A stretch of 6,559 nt of DNA, from positions 1 through 6,559 of the forward strand of contig JAGWIH010000132.1 of NCBI GenBank assembly GCA_028866355.1, given 5' to 3'. Both the position numbers and the translations under genes were made by a program. The notes beneath the pieces are model-generated. The model saw only the letters and a list, made by a program, of their open reading frames with translations, was not told the origin of the DNA and did not search any database. Every line of letters begins with the position of its first letter. The first letter of the stretch is position 1. Shown piece after piece: positions 1-5,412 of this stretch. This DNA comes from Alphaproteobacteria bacterium. GTDB taxonomy: Bacteria > Pseudomonadota > Alphaproteobacteria > ATCC43930 > CGMCC-115725.

Positions 1-56
1 CTGGTCAGCAAACCGACGGTGCGGCGCGAGGGCGAGGCGGCAGTGGCGGCTTGCAT
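1..56 (-). CDS. 5' end of an unidentified gene, truncated by the window edge
   Basis: On the minus strand an ATG at 54-56 opens a reading frame that stays open to the window edge, giving 18 codons that begin MQAATAASPSRRTVGLLT. It is preceded by a very good Shine-Dalgarno sequence, AAGGGAGGA, a few bases upstream (about 62-70). The combination of a strong ribosome-binding site and an open frame is the only support. The visible residues are small, hydroxylated and basic and carry no motif, so I cannot name the product. It is transcribed divergently from the DUF465 gene. A TATAGC box on the minus strand (81-86) could be its -10 element, but no good -35 accompanies it. Confidence 0.6.
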   Translation of the reverse strand, partial: MQAATAASPSRRTVGLLT

Positions 57-104
57 CGCGGGTCCTCCCTTGGGAAATTCGCTATACCGACAGCCGATTC
101 GGGC

Positions 105-142
105 GGTTGAGCACGGGTTGCGGGCCTTCGCTCGGCTCAACC
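105..142. repeat. Inverted repeat between divergent genes
   Basis: GGTTGAGC at 105-112 is exactly complementary to GCTCAACC at 135-142, with 22 bases between the arms. It lies between the divergent starts of the left-edge gene and the DUF465 gene, and ends about 18 bases before the TATACT box at 160-165. It could be an operator spanning the region or the stem of an RNA hairpin. The arm length is modest and chance cannot be excluded. Confidence 0.4.
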
Positions 143-159
143 CCGGCTGGGATATTTGC

Positions 160-165
160 TATACT
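160..165 (+). promoter_or_regulatory. Probable -10 element of the DUF465 gene
   Basis: TATACT at 160-165 matches the sigma-70 -10 consensus at five of six positions. It stands about 36 bases before the preferred ATG at 201, predicting a start of transcription near 172. No convincing -35 hexamer lies at the right distance; the region around 137-142 reads CTCAACC-like sequence inside one arm of an inverted repeat, so an activator may be needed. This box also argues against translation from the ATG at 168, which would lie upstream of the predicted transcript start. Confidence 0.45.
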
Positions 166-200
166 AAATGATCCTTGCGCAGCAGGGTTTCCGACCCCCG

Positions 201-404
201 ATGGACCTCGAGATCGAAGCGATCAAGGCCAAGATCACGCAGCTCAAGGCCGAGCACCGCTTGCTCGACGAGGACATTCGCCGTCTCGAAGAAGGTGGTC
301 CCTTCAATCCGATCGAGATGCAGCGGCTAAAACGCCGCAAGCTGGCGCTCAAGGATCTGCTGTCGCGCCTCGAAAGCAAGCTGCTGCCCGACATCATTGC
401 CTGA
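201..404 (+). CDS. DUF465 / YdcH-family small protein
   Basis: This 67-residue protein belongs to the DUF465 (YdcH-like) family of short, charged, all-helical bacterial proteins of unknown function. Residues 1-27 form an amphipathic helix with coiled-coil spacing (AIKAKITQLKAEHRLLDEDI region). A Gly-Gly-Pro turn near 32-34 is followed by the family's most recognisable segment, an IEMQRLKRRKLALKD stretch at about 38-52, in a second basic helix. I chose the ATG at 201 over an in-frame ATG at 168, because 201 gives the usual family length and leaves room for the TATACT promoter box; neither start has a strong Shine-Dalgarno sequence. A DUF465 gene next to purE is a familiar arrangement in Alphaproteobacteria, though no functional link is established. 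Family assignment is confident; the exact start is less so. Confidence 0.88.
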   Translation: MDLEIEAIKAKITQLKAEHRLLDEDIRRLEEGGPFNPIEMQRLKRRKLALKDLLSRLESKLLPDIIA

Positions 405-430
405 GCCCGCGGCGCTTGCCCGCGGGCTTC
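404..430 (+). terminator. Hairpin after the DUF465 gene, terminator-like
   Basis: AGCCCGCGG (404-412) and CCGCGGGCT (420-428) form a perfect 9-bp stem around a 7-base loop, starting at the last base of the DUF465 stop codon. Only a short, interrupted T stretch follows, so it may be a weak intrinsic terminator or an attenuator allowing partial read-through into purEK. Its loop and 3' arm also contain the -35 hexamer of the purE promoter. Confidence 0.6.
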
Positions 431-443
431 GCATTCCTATAAT
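416..443 (+). promoter_or_regulatory. Sigma-70-like promoter of purEK
   Basis: TATAAT at 438-443 is a perfect -10 consensus. TTGCCC at 416-421 matches the -35 consensus at four of six positions with a 16-bp spacer. Transcription should start near 450, giving a leader of about 20 bases before the purE ATG at 470. This is the best promoter visible in the window. No purine operator that I recognise is present, and the leader is too short to hold a riboswitch. Confidence 0.7.
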
Positions 444-469
444 GCGCGCTTCTCGCAGCGGGGCAGGGA

Positions 470-961
470 ATGAGACGCGTCGCGCCCGTCGGCATCATCA
501 TGGGCAGCCAATCGGACTGGAAGACCATGCGTCATGCGGCGCGCATGCTCGACCGGCTTGCCGTGCCCTATGAAACGCATGTGGTTTCGGCGCATCGCAC
601 GCCGCGGCGGCTTTACGATTACGCGCATGGCGCCAAGGCGCGCGGCATTCGGGTGATCATCGCCGGCGCCGGCGGCGCGGCGCATCTGCCGGGCATGACG
701 GCGTCGATGACGGTTTTGCCGGTGCTCGGCGTGCCGGTCGAGACCCGCGCGCTCAAGGGCGTCGACAGTTTCCTGTCGATCGCCCAGATGCCCGGGGGCG
801 TCCCCGTCGGCACGCTGGCGATCGGCAAGGCCGGGGCTACCAACGCGGCGCTGCTGGCGGCGGCGATCCTGGCGCACGGCGACGCCAAGCTGGCGGCGCG
901 GCTCGAACGTTTCCGCAAGGTCCAGACCGCGTCCGTGCCGAAGCGTCCGCCGCGCGGATGA
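470..961 (+). CDS. purE: N5-carboxyaminoimidazole ribonucleotide mutase (PurE, class I)
   Basis: PurE is cytosolic and moves the carboxyl group of N5-CAIR to carbon 4, producing CAIR in de novo purine synthesis; it uses the product of PurK. The 163-residue length fits the bacterial class I family, which forms octamers. Family blocks occur in order: phosphate-binding MGSQSDW (11-17), SAHRTP (40-45) with the catalytic histidine as His42, GAGGAAHLPGM (66-76), PVLGVP (84-89), GVDSFLSIAQMP (97-108), and PVGTLAIGKAG (112-122) leading into the final helix. The ATG at 470 places the first beta strand at the normal distance from the N-terminus. A GGGGCAGGG stretch just upstream supplies the ribosome-binding site. 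The stop codon overlaps the purK start as ATGA, so translation is probably coupled. No key residue is missing. Confidence 0.97.
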   Translation: MRRVAPVGIIMGSQSDWKTMRHAARMLDRLAVPYETHVVSAHRTPRRLYDYAHGAKARGIRVIIAGAGGAAHLPGMTASMTVLPVLGVPVETRALKGVDSFLSIAQMPGGVPVGTLAIGKAGATNAALLAAAILAHGDAKLAARLERFRKVQTASVPKRPPRG

Positions 962-2025
962 TCCTTCCCGGCGCGACGATCGGCATAGTCGGTGGCGGCC
1001 AGCTCGGCCGCATGACCGCGCTCGCCGCGGCGCGGTTGGGCTATCGCTGCCATATCTTCTCGCCGGACGCCGACGCGCCGGCCAAGCAGGTGACGCCCTA
1101 CGCGACGACCGCCGCCTACGACGATCGCGCGGCGCTAGAGCGCTTTGCCGCCGCGATCGATGTCGCGACCTATGAATTCGAGAACGTGCCCATCGATACT
1201 GCTAATGCGCTGAGCGCGCTCAAGCCGTTGCGGCCTGGCGCCGGCGCGCTCGAGATCGCGCAGGATCGTCTCAAGGAGAAATATTTCCTGCGTGGTGTCG
1301 GCGTCGCGACCACGACTTTTCGATCGATCGAGAGCCCGGCACAGCTCAGTCGCGCGCTTGCCGAGATCGGTCCGCGCGGCGTGCTGAAGACGGTGCGGCT
1401 TGGCTATGACGGCAAGGGCCAGGTCATGATCGGCCCCGAGACTGACGCGGCGGCGGCGTGGAGCTCGCTCGGCACGACGATCGCCGTGCTCGAAGGCTTC
1501 GTGGATTTCGCCTGCGAGCTGTCGTCCATCGTCGCGCGTGGCGACAAAGGCGACATCGCGGTCTATCCGGTGGTCGAGAACCGGCACGTCAACCACATCC
1601 TCGATACGACGGTGGCGCCGGCCGAGGTTCCGGCTGCGGTTGCCGCCGAGGCCGAGCGCATCGCCCGCCATGTCGCCGAACGGCTCGATCTGATCGGGCT
1701 GCTGGCCGTCGAGATGTTTCTCACCAAATCGGGCGAACTGCTGGTGAACGAGCTGGCGCCGCGACCGCACAATTCCGGCCATTGGACGATCGACGCCTGC
1801 GTGACCAGTCAGTTCGAACAGCTGGTGCGGGCGATCTGCGGCCTGCCGTTGGGCTCGACCGAGCGCCATTCCAACGCGGTGATGAAGAACTTGATCGGCG
1901 ACCAGGTGGAAACCTGGCGCGACGCGCTCACCGATCCGACGGCGCATCTGCATCTTTACGGCAAAGGCAAGCCGTCACCGGGCCGCAAGATGGGCCACGT
2001 CACCCGCCTGCTGCCGAAGCGTTAG
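958..2025 (+). CDS. purK: N5-carboxyaminoimidazole ribonucleotide synthase (PurK)
   Basis: PurK is an ATP-grasp enzyme that joins bicarbonate to 5-aminoimidazole ribonucleotide using ATP, making N5-CAIR for PurE. At 355 residues it has the same length as the E. coli enzyme. The N-terminal domain carries GIVGGGQLGRM (9-19) and TYEFENVP (71-78). The ATP-grasp core includes LGYDGKGQ (138-145), EGFVDFACELS (169-179), ENRHVNHILD (197-206) and the metal/ATP-binding segment VNELAPRPHNSGHWT (253-267). The C-terminal part has CVTSQFEQLVRA (271-282) and HLYGKGKPSPGRKMGH (332-347). The start overlaps the purE stop by 4 bp (ATGA), so the pair is one transcription and translation unit. The gene ends tail-to-tail with the COQ9-family gene, the two stop codons sharing bases. 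No intrinsic terminator follows purK, so its transcript probably runs into antisense COQ9 sequence. Confidence 0.97.
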   Translation: MILPGATIGIVGGGQLGRMTALAAARLGYRCHIFSPDADAPAKQVTPYATTAAYDDRAALERFAAAIDVATYEFENVPIDTANALSALKPLRPGAGALEIAQDRLKEKYFLRGVGVATTTFRSIESPAQLSRALAEIGPRGVLKTVRLGYDGKGQVMIGPETDAAAAWSSLGTTIAVLEGFVDFACELSSIVARGDKGDIAVYPVVENRHVNHILDTTVAPAEVPAAVAAEAERIARHVAERLDLIGLLAVEMFLTKSGELLVNELAPRPHNSGHWTIDACVTSQFEQLVRAICGLPLGSTERHSNAVMKNLIGDQVETWRDALTDPTAHLHLYGKGKPSPGRKMGHVTRLLPKR

Positions 2026-2687
2026 GCGCGGCGTAAACGGGTGAGGAGGCCGAGCGCGCCCAGCGGGTTCGGCAAGCGGCCCAATGCCGCCGTCGCACGG
2101 CCGCGCAGCTTGGGGATCTGCATCACCTCGGCGATCCGGCGGTCGAGAAATTCCGCGGTTGCCGCGTGGTCGGGCGATTTGTCGTCGAGCCAATAGAGCG
2201 TCGTGGCGACATAGATGCCGGCCAACAGGCCGCGCTTGGTGTAGAAGCTGAAATCGGTCGAACGATCGCCGGCCGCATGCCACAGCATATCGACGGTGCG
2301 ATAAAGCAGGCGCGGGCCGAGCGGCAGATTGGCCGGCAACGCCAGGAACGCCAGCATGCGCCGCACTGCTTCGCGATGCGGCTCGAGCACGGTCAGCCGC
2401 GTCCGGACGCCAAGTGCGATGCGCTCGCGCAGCTTGAGCCGCGTCGCGCGCTGCTTGGCGAGCGCGGCTTCGGTCGCACGGTCGGCCCAATCGTTGAACG
2501 CAGCAACCGCGTCACGCACGCCATGGGGGAAGAGCGAGCTCAGCTCTGCTTCGGTCAGGTCGACACGCTTGGCGGCGTGCCGCAATGCGCGCCGGCTCCA
2601 GCCTTCGAACGGAACGTCCGGCAGCATCGCCAAGACGATTTTGTCTTTGAGCGCGCGGTCGTTCACGTCACTCGGCCGCGTCGGCAT
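2022..2687 (-). CDS. COQ9 family protein (ubiquinone biosynthesis)
   Basis: This is a member of the COQ9 family, which includes the alphaproteobacterial proteins described as encoded divergently from rpsU. Mitochondrial COQ9 is a lipid-binding accessory protein of ubiquinone synthesis that assists the hydroxylase COQ7; a similar role here is inferred. Counting from the ATG at 2687 (221 residues), the N-terminal TetR-like helical part holds LPDVPFEGWS (22-31) and LFPHG (52-56). The diagnostic C-terminal block is GDRSTDFSFYTKRGLLAGIY (140-159), followed by ATTLYWLDD and FLDRRIAEV (180-188). A basic, Leu/Gly-rich tail ends in LLTRLRRA. The start is uncertain: a TTG lies at 2705, an ATG at 2687 (20-bp overlap with def), and a GTG at 2666 directly after the def stop; none has a strong ribosome-binding site. 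Co-transcription with def is very likely. Confidence 0.9.
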   Translation of the reverse strand: MPTRPSDVNDRALKDKIVLAMLPDVPFEGWSRRALRHAAKRVDLTEAELSSLFPHGVRDAVAAFNDWADRATEAALAKQRATRLKLRERIALGVRTRLTVLEPHREAVRRMLAFLALPANLPLGPRLLYRTVDMLWHAAGDRSTDFSFYTKRGLLAGIYVATTLYWLDDKSPDHAATAEFLDRRIAEVMQIPKLRGRATAALGRLPNPLGALGLLTRLRRA

Positions 2688-3228
2688 CGGCAATACCGAT
2701 ATCAATCGGGAAACGCATACCCTCTTCGAGATAGGTCAGCAGCCGCAAATCGGTCATGCGCTGGGGATAGAGGATGCCGTCGAGATGATCGCATTCATGT
2801 TGCAGGACGCGGGCGTGAAAGCCCTCGACCGTACGGTCGATCGGCGCGCCGTCGAGGCCGACGCCGCGATAACGGATGCGGGTGAAACGCGGCACCGCGC
2901 CCTTGAGGCCGGGGACCGACAGGCAGCCTTCCCAGCCAAGCTCGGTTTCGGTCGTCAGCGGTTCGATCACCGGATTGATCAACACGGTAAGGGTCTGCGG
3001 CCGATCGAGCGGCCGACCGGTCAACCGCGTCTCGCCAACCTCGAAGATCACGACGCGCTTCGGCACATGGACCTGCGGCGCAGCCAGGCCCGTGCCGCCG
3101 GCATCGTGCATGGTCTCGATCATGTCCGCGACCAGGGTGCGGATTTCCGCGGTCTGCGGATCGGTCACCGGCGCTGCCTTTTCGCGCAGCACCGGGTGCC
3201 CCATGCGAGCGATCTTGAGAATGGCCAT
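2668..3228 (-). CDS. def: Peptide deformylase
   Basis: Peptide deformylase removes the formyl group from the initiator methionine of new proteins at the ribosome exit. The 186-residue product has all three family motifs: GTGLAAPQ (45-52), EGCLSVPG (100-107) with metal ligand Cys102, and QHECDHLDG (143-151) with ligands His144 and His148 and catalytic Glu145. The acidic tail after residue 175 is a modest extension over the E. coli enzyme. I start it at the ATG at 3228, because MAILKIARMGHPVLR aligns with the usual N-terminus; an in-frame ATG at 3318 would add 30 residues with no family resemblance. There is no Shine-Dalgarno sequence before 3228, and a TATAGT box ends only seven bases upstream, so the mRNA may be leaderless. 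Many Alphaproteobacteria carry another def beside fmt, so this may be a second copy; that cannot be tested here. Confidence 0.95.
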   Translation of the reverse strand: MAILKIARMGHPVLREKAAPVTDPQTAEIRTLVADMIETMHDAGGTGLAAPQVHVPKRVVIFEVGETRLTGRPLDRPQTLTVLINPVIEPLTTETELGWEGCLSVPGLKGAVPRFTRIRYRGVGLDGAPIDRTVEGFHARVLQHECDHLDGILYPQRMTDLRLLTYLEEGMRFPIDIGIADADAAE

Positions 3229-3234
3229 AACGCC

Positions 3235-3240
3235 ACTATA
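3235..3240 (-). promoter_or_regulatory. Possible -10 element of def-COQ9
   Basis: Read on the minus strand, these bases are TATAGT, five of six matches to the -10 consensus. The predicted first transcribed base coincides with the A of the def ATG at 3228. No clear -35 hexamer is found at 16-18 bp spacing, which lowers confidence. Confidence 0.35.
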
Positions 3241-3344
3241 AGCCGAATCGGCCCGATGATGCGGCGCAAAAGCCACGCCCGGCGGGATTGGTCGCCGTGC
3301 CGCCGGCGCAGCCTTCACAACGGCCGGATTTGGTGATATTCAGC

Positions 3345-3370
3345 GCACCCTTGAGCCGGTTCCAGGGTGC
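3345..3370 (+). promoter_or_regulatory. Stem-loop in the rpsU leader
   Basis: GCACCCT (3345-3351) pairs perfectly with AGGGTGC (3364-3370). Inside, GAG (3353-3355) can pair with TTC (3360-3362, one G-U) around a CCGG loop, leaving a single internal mismatch. The structure is 51 bases upstream of the rpsU GTG and has no T run after it, so it does not look like a terminator. A leader element controlling bS21 synthesis, or a stabilising 5' hairpin, is possible. It could also be chance in GC-rich DNA. Confidence 0.45.
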
Positions 3371-3421
3371 CGGTTCGGGATGTGACCACAACCTCGGCTC
3401 CGCGAAAGGCGCATCGCTCTC

Positions 3422-3625
3422 GTGCAGATTCTCGTCCGCGACAACAACGTCGACCAGGCGCTTCGCGCGCTCAAAAAGAAGATGCAGCGCGAAGGGCTTT
3501 TCCGGGAAATGAAAACCCGTCGCAATTACGAGAAGCCGTCCGAGCGCCGCGCCCGCGAACGCGCCGAAGCGGTCCGCCGTTACCGCAAGCTGCTGCGCAA
3601 GCGCATGGAGCGCGAAGGGTATTAA
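3422..3625 (+). CDS. rpsU: 30S ribosomal protein bS21
   Basis: bS21 is a small basic protein of the 30S subunit platform, near the anti-Shine-Dalgarno end of 16S rRNA, and it helps in translation initiation. The 67-residue sequence is typical of alphaproteobacterial bS21: VRDNNVDQALRALKKKMQRE (5-24), then GLFREMKTRRNYEKPSERRA (25-44), and a C-terminal helix dominated by Arg, Lys and Glu. The start is GTG; there is no in-frame alternative start just upstream, and the protein aligns from this codon. An AAAGG at 3405-3409 is the likely ribosome-binding site, with a rather long spacing of 12 bases. It is divergent from def-COQ9 and convergent with pntB, separated from pntB by a stem-loop terminator. 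Translation may be modulated through the structured leader and the weak start, but that is inference. Confidence 0.96.
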   Translation: MQILVRDNNVDQALRALKKKMQREGLFREMKTRRNYEKPSERRARERAEAVRRYRKLLRKRMEREGY

Positions 3626-3647
3626 AATCGTCTTACGGCGACCCAAT

Positions 3648-3680
3648 AAAAAAGCCGCCCAACGGGCGGCTTTTTGTTTT
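3648..3680. terminator. Bidirectional intrinsic terminator between rpsU and pntB
   Basis: GCCGCCC (3654-3660) and GGGCGGC (3664-3670) form a GC-rich stem around a very short loop. It is flanked by six A bases (3648-3653) and TTTTTGTTTT (3671-3680). On the plus strand the T run follows the hairpin and ends rpsU transcription. On the minus strand the A run becomes a run of U, ending the pnt operon. Its position between two convergent genes suits both uses. Confidence 0.92.
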
Positions 3681-3694
3681 CTCGGGCTGCTGTC

Positions 3695-5092
3695 TTAGGC
3701 GCCCAACGCCTTGACGATTTGCTCGCACATTTTCTTGGCGTCGCCGAACAACATCATGGTGTTATCGCGGAAGAACAGCTCGTTCTCGACGCCGGCATAG
3801 CCGGACGCCATCGAGCGCTTGACGAACAGCACGGTCTTCGCCTTTTCGACATCGAGGATCGGCATGCCATAGATCGCCGATTTCGGATCGGTCTTGGCCG
3901 CCGGATTGGTGACGTCGTTGGCGCCGATGACAAACGCGACGTCGGTCGAGGCGAAATCGCGGTTGATCTCGTCGAGCTCCATCACGTCCTCGTAAGGCAC
4001 GTTGGCTTCGGCCAACAGCACGTTCATGTGCCCCGGCATGCGGCCGGCCACCGGATGGATGGCGTAATGCACGGTGACGCCTTCCTTCTTGAGGATATCC
4101 GCCATCTCCTTGAGCGCGTGCTGCGCTTGCGCCACCGCCATGCCGTAACCCGGCACGATGATCACCGAGCTGGCGTTCTTGAGAATGAAGGCGGCGTCAT
4201 CGGCACTGCCCGATTTGACGGCCTTGTCGCCCGCGCCGCCGCCGGCCGCTGCCGCGCCGCCTTCGGTGCCGAAGCCGCCGAGGATGACGTTGAAGATCGA
4301 GCGATTCATCCCCTTGCACATGATGTAGGAGAGAATGGCGCCCGAGGAGCCGACCAACGCGCCGGTGATGATCAGCAGCGAATTGGCGAGGGTGAAGCCG
4401 ATGCCGCAAGCCGCCCAGCCGGAATAGCTGTTCAGCATCGAAATGACGACCGGCATGTCGGCGCCGCCGATCGGCACGATCAGCAGAAAGCCCAAAAGCA
4501 GCGACAAGGCAACGACCGCCCAAAACGTCACCGGCAGCTGCGCCATGACGAACCAGACGATCAACCCGACGAGCACGAGGCCAAGCAGCGCGTTGATCAC
4601 GTGCTGGCCCGGGAACACCAGCGGCTTGCCGGTGATCACGCCCTGCAGTTTGCCCCAGGCGATGATCGAGCCGGTGAAGGTGATGGCGCCGATCGCGGTA
4701 CCGAGGCTCATCTCGATCAGGCTGTGGGCCTCGATCGCGCCGAGCTGGCCGATGCCGTAGGCGGCGGGCGCATAGAATGCGGCCGTGGCGACGCAGACGG
4801 CGGCCAAACCGACCAAGCTGTGGAAGGCGGCCACCAGTTGCGGCAGCGCCGTCATCTGGATCTTGAGGGCGATAAAGGTGCCGATAGTGCCGCCGATGAT
4901 GATTCCGGCGGCAATCACGCCGTAGCTGAGCACACCGGGCGAGGCCAGCGTGGTGCCGATGGCGATCACCATGCCCACGATGCCGTACATGTTGCCGCCG
5001 CGTGCGGTCTCGGGCGACGACAGGCCGCGCAGCGCCATAATGAAGCAGATGCTGGCGAGCAGGTAGAGCAGGGCGGCAAGATTCGGGGTCAT
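3695..5092 (-). CDS. pntB: NAD(P) transhydrogenase subunit beta (dII beta + dIII)
   Basis: PntB supplies most of the proton channel and the NADP(H)-binding domain of the inner-membrane transhydrogenase, which couples proton entry to hydride transfer from NADH to NADP+. The 465-residue length matches R. rubrum PntB (about 464). Residues 1 to about 260 contain a string of hydrophobic helices, with the conserved channel histidine as His91 (AAFHSLVGLA) and Asp212 in GGADMPVVISMLNSYSGWAA. A Gly/Ala-rich hinge at about 283-300 leads to the soluble dIII domain, with PGYGMAVAQAQ (314-324), IHPVAGRMPGHMNVLLAEA (345-363), GANDVTNPAA (390-399) and KRSMASGYAGVENELFF (425-441). The start overlaps the pntAB stop by 4 bp (ATGA), with AAGG seven bases upstream. 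It is last in the operon, before a bidirectional terminator. Confidence 0.97.
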   Translation of the reverse strand: MTPNLAALLYLLASICFIMALRGLSSPETARGGNMYGIVGMVIAIGTTLASPGVLSYGVIAAGIIIGGTIGTFIALKIQMTALPQLVAAFHSLVGLAAVCVATAAFYAPAAYGIGQLGAIEAHSLIEMSLGTAIGAITFTGSIIAWGKLQGVITGKPLVFPGQHVINALLGLVLVGLIVWFVMAQLPVTFWAVVALSLLLGFLLIVPIGGADMPVVISMLNSYSGWAACGIGFTLANSLLIITGALVGSSGAILSYIMCKGMNRSIFNVILGGFGTEGGAAAAGGGAGDKAVKSGSADDAAFILKNASSVIIVPGYGMAVAQAQHALKEMADILKKEGVTVHYAIHPVAGRMPGHMNVLLAEANVPYEDVMELDEINRDFASTDVAFVIGANDVTNPAAKTDPKSAIYGMPILDVEKAKTVLFVKRSMASGYAGVENELFFRDNTMMLFGDAKKMCEQIVKALGA

Positions 5093-5409
5093 TTGCCGGC
5101 CTTCGCCTTGGGCGCCTTCTTCTTGAACATCTGGAGCATGCGCTGGGTCACGATGAAGCCGCCGAAGATGTTGACCGACGCGAGCGTCACCGCGGCGAAG
5201 CCCATGACTTTGGAAAAGCTGAATCCGGCCGGGCCGGCGGCAATCAGCGCACCGACGATGATCACCGACGAAATCGCGTTGGTGACGCTCATCAACGGCG
5301 AGTGCAGGGCCGGCGTCACGCGCCAGACCACGTAATAGCCGACGAAGACGGCCAGGACGAAGACAGTCAGGAAGAACACGAAAACGTCGGCATGGGCGCT
5401 GGTTGCCAT
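5089..5409 (-). CDS. pntAB: NAD(P) transhydrogenase subunit alpha, membrane part (dII alpha)
   Basis: This 106-residue protein is the small membrane subunit found when the alpha chain is split, as in R. rubrum. It holds three hydrophobic helices, at about residues 9-29, 41-58 and 68-88, and completes the transmembrane dII domain with PntB. Recognisable family segments are HSPLMSVTNAISSVIIVGAL (36-55) and NIFGGFIVTQRMLQMF (80-95). The C-terminus is a cytoplasmic Lys-rich tail (KKKAPKAKAGK). The ATG at 5409 lies 3 bases after the pntAA stop, with a GGGAG ribosome-binding site inside the end of pntAA (5418-5422). It is slightly shorter than the R. rubrum subunit (about 139 residues), mainly at the N-terminus. 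The stop codon overlaps the pntB start, so the subunits are probably made in fixed proportion. Confidence 0.95.
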   Translation of the reverse strand: MATSAHADVFVFFLTVFVLAVFVGYYVVWRVTPALHSPLMSVTNAISSVIIVGALIAAGPAGFSFSKVMGFAAVTLASVNIFGGFIVTQRMLQMFKKKAPKAKAGK

Positions 5410-5412
5410 CGT

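Noticed and set aside
168..200. An upstream start for the DUF465 gene (ATG at 168)
   Set aside because: It sits two bases after the TATACT box and so upstream of the predicted transcript start; it has no Shine-Dalgarno sequence and adds residues not typical of the family.
107..442. A 111-codon plus-strand frame over the DUF465 gene
   Set aside because: It lies in another frame of the DUF465 gene, begins upstream of the promoter box, runs through the hairpin, and has no motif.
1135..1953. A 272-codon minus-strand frame within purK
   Set aside because: It is fully antisense to purK, Arg/His/Asp-rich, and has no family motif or credible ribosome-binding site.
3229..3318. A 30-residue N-terminal extension of the deformylase from an ATG at 3318
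   Set aside because: The added residues are Pro/Ala/Arg-rich and unlike any deformylase N-terminus, whereas the shorter form begins exactly where the family does.
2329..3336. A 335-codon plus-strand frame over the COQ9-family gene and def
   Set aside because: It is antisense to two genes with clear family motifs, is rich in Arg, Ala and Ser without any recognisable motif, and crosses a gene boundary and the divergent promoter region.
3367..3714. A 115-codon plus-strand frame over rpsU
   Set aside because: It is an out-of-frame shadow of rpsU that runs through the terminator; its Arg/Pro/Ala composition reflects base composition only.
3674..5335. A 553-codon open frame on the plus strand, longer than any annotated gene here
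   Set aside because: It is exactly antisense to pntB and most of pntAB, whose identity is certain. Its translation is a monotonous mix of His, Asp, Arg, Gln and Gly with no domain, as expected from the opposite strand of GC-rich codons. It also starts inside the rpsU/pntB terminator.
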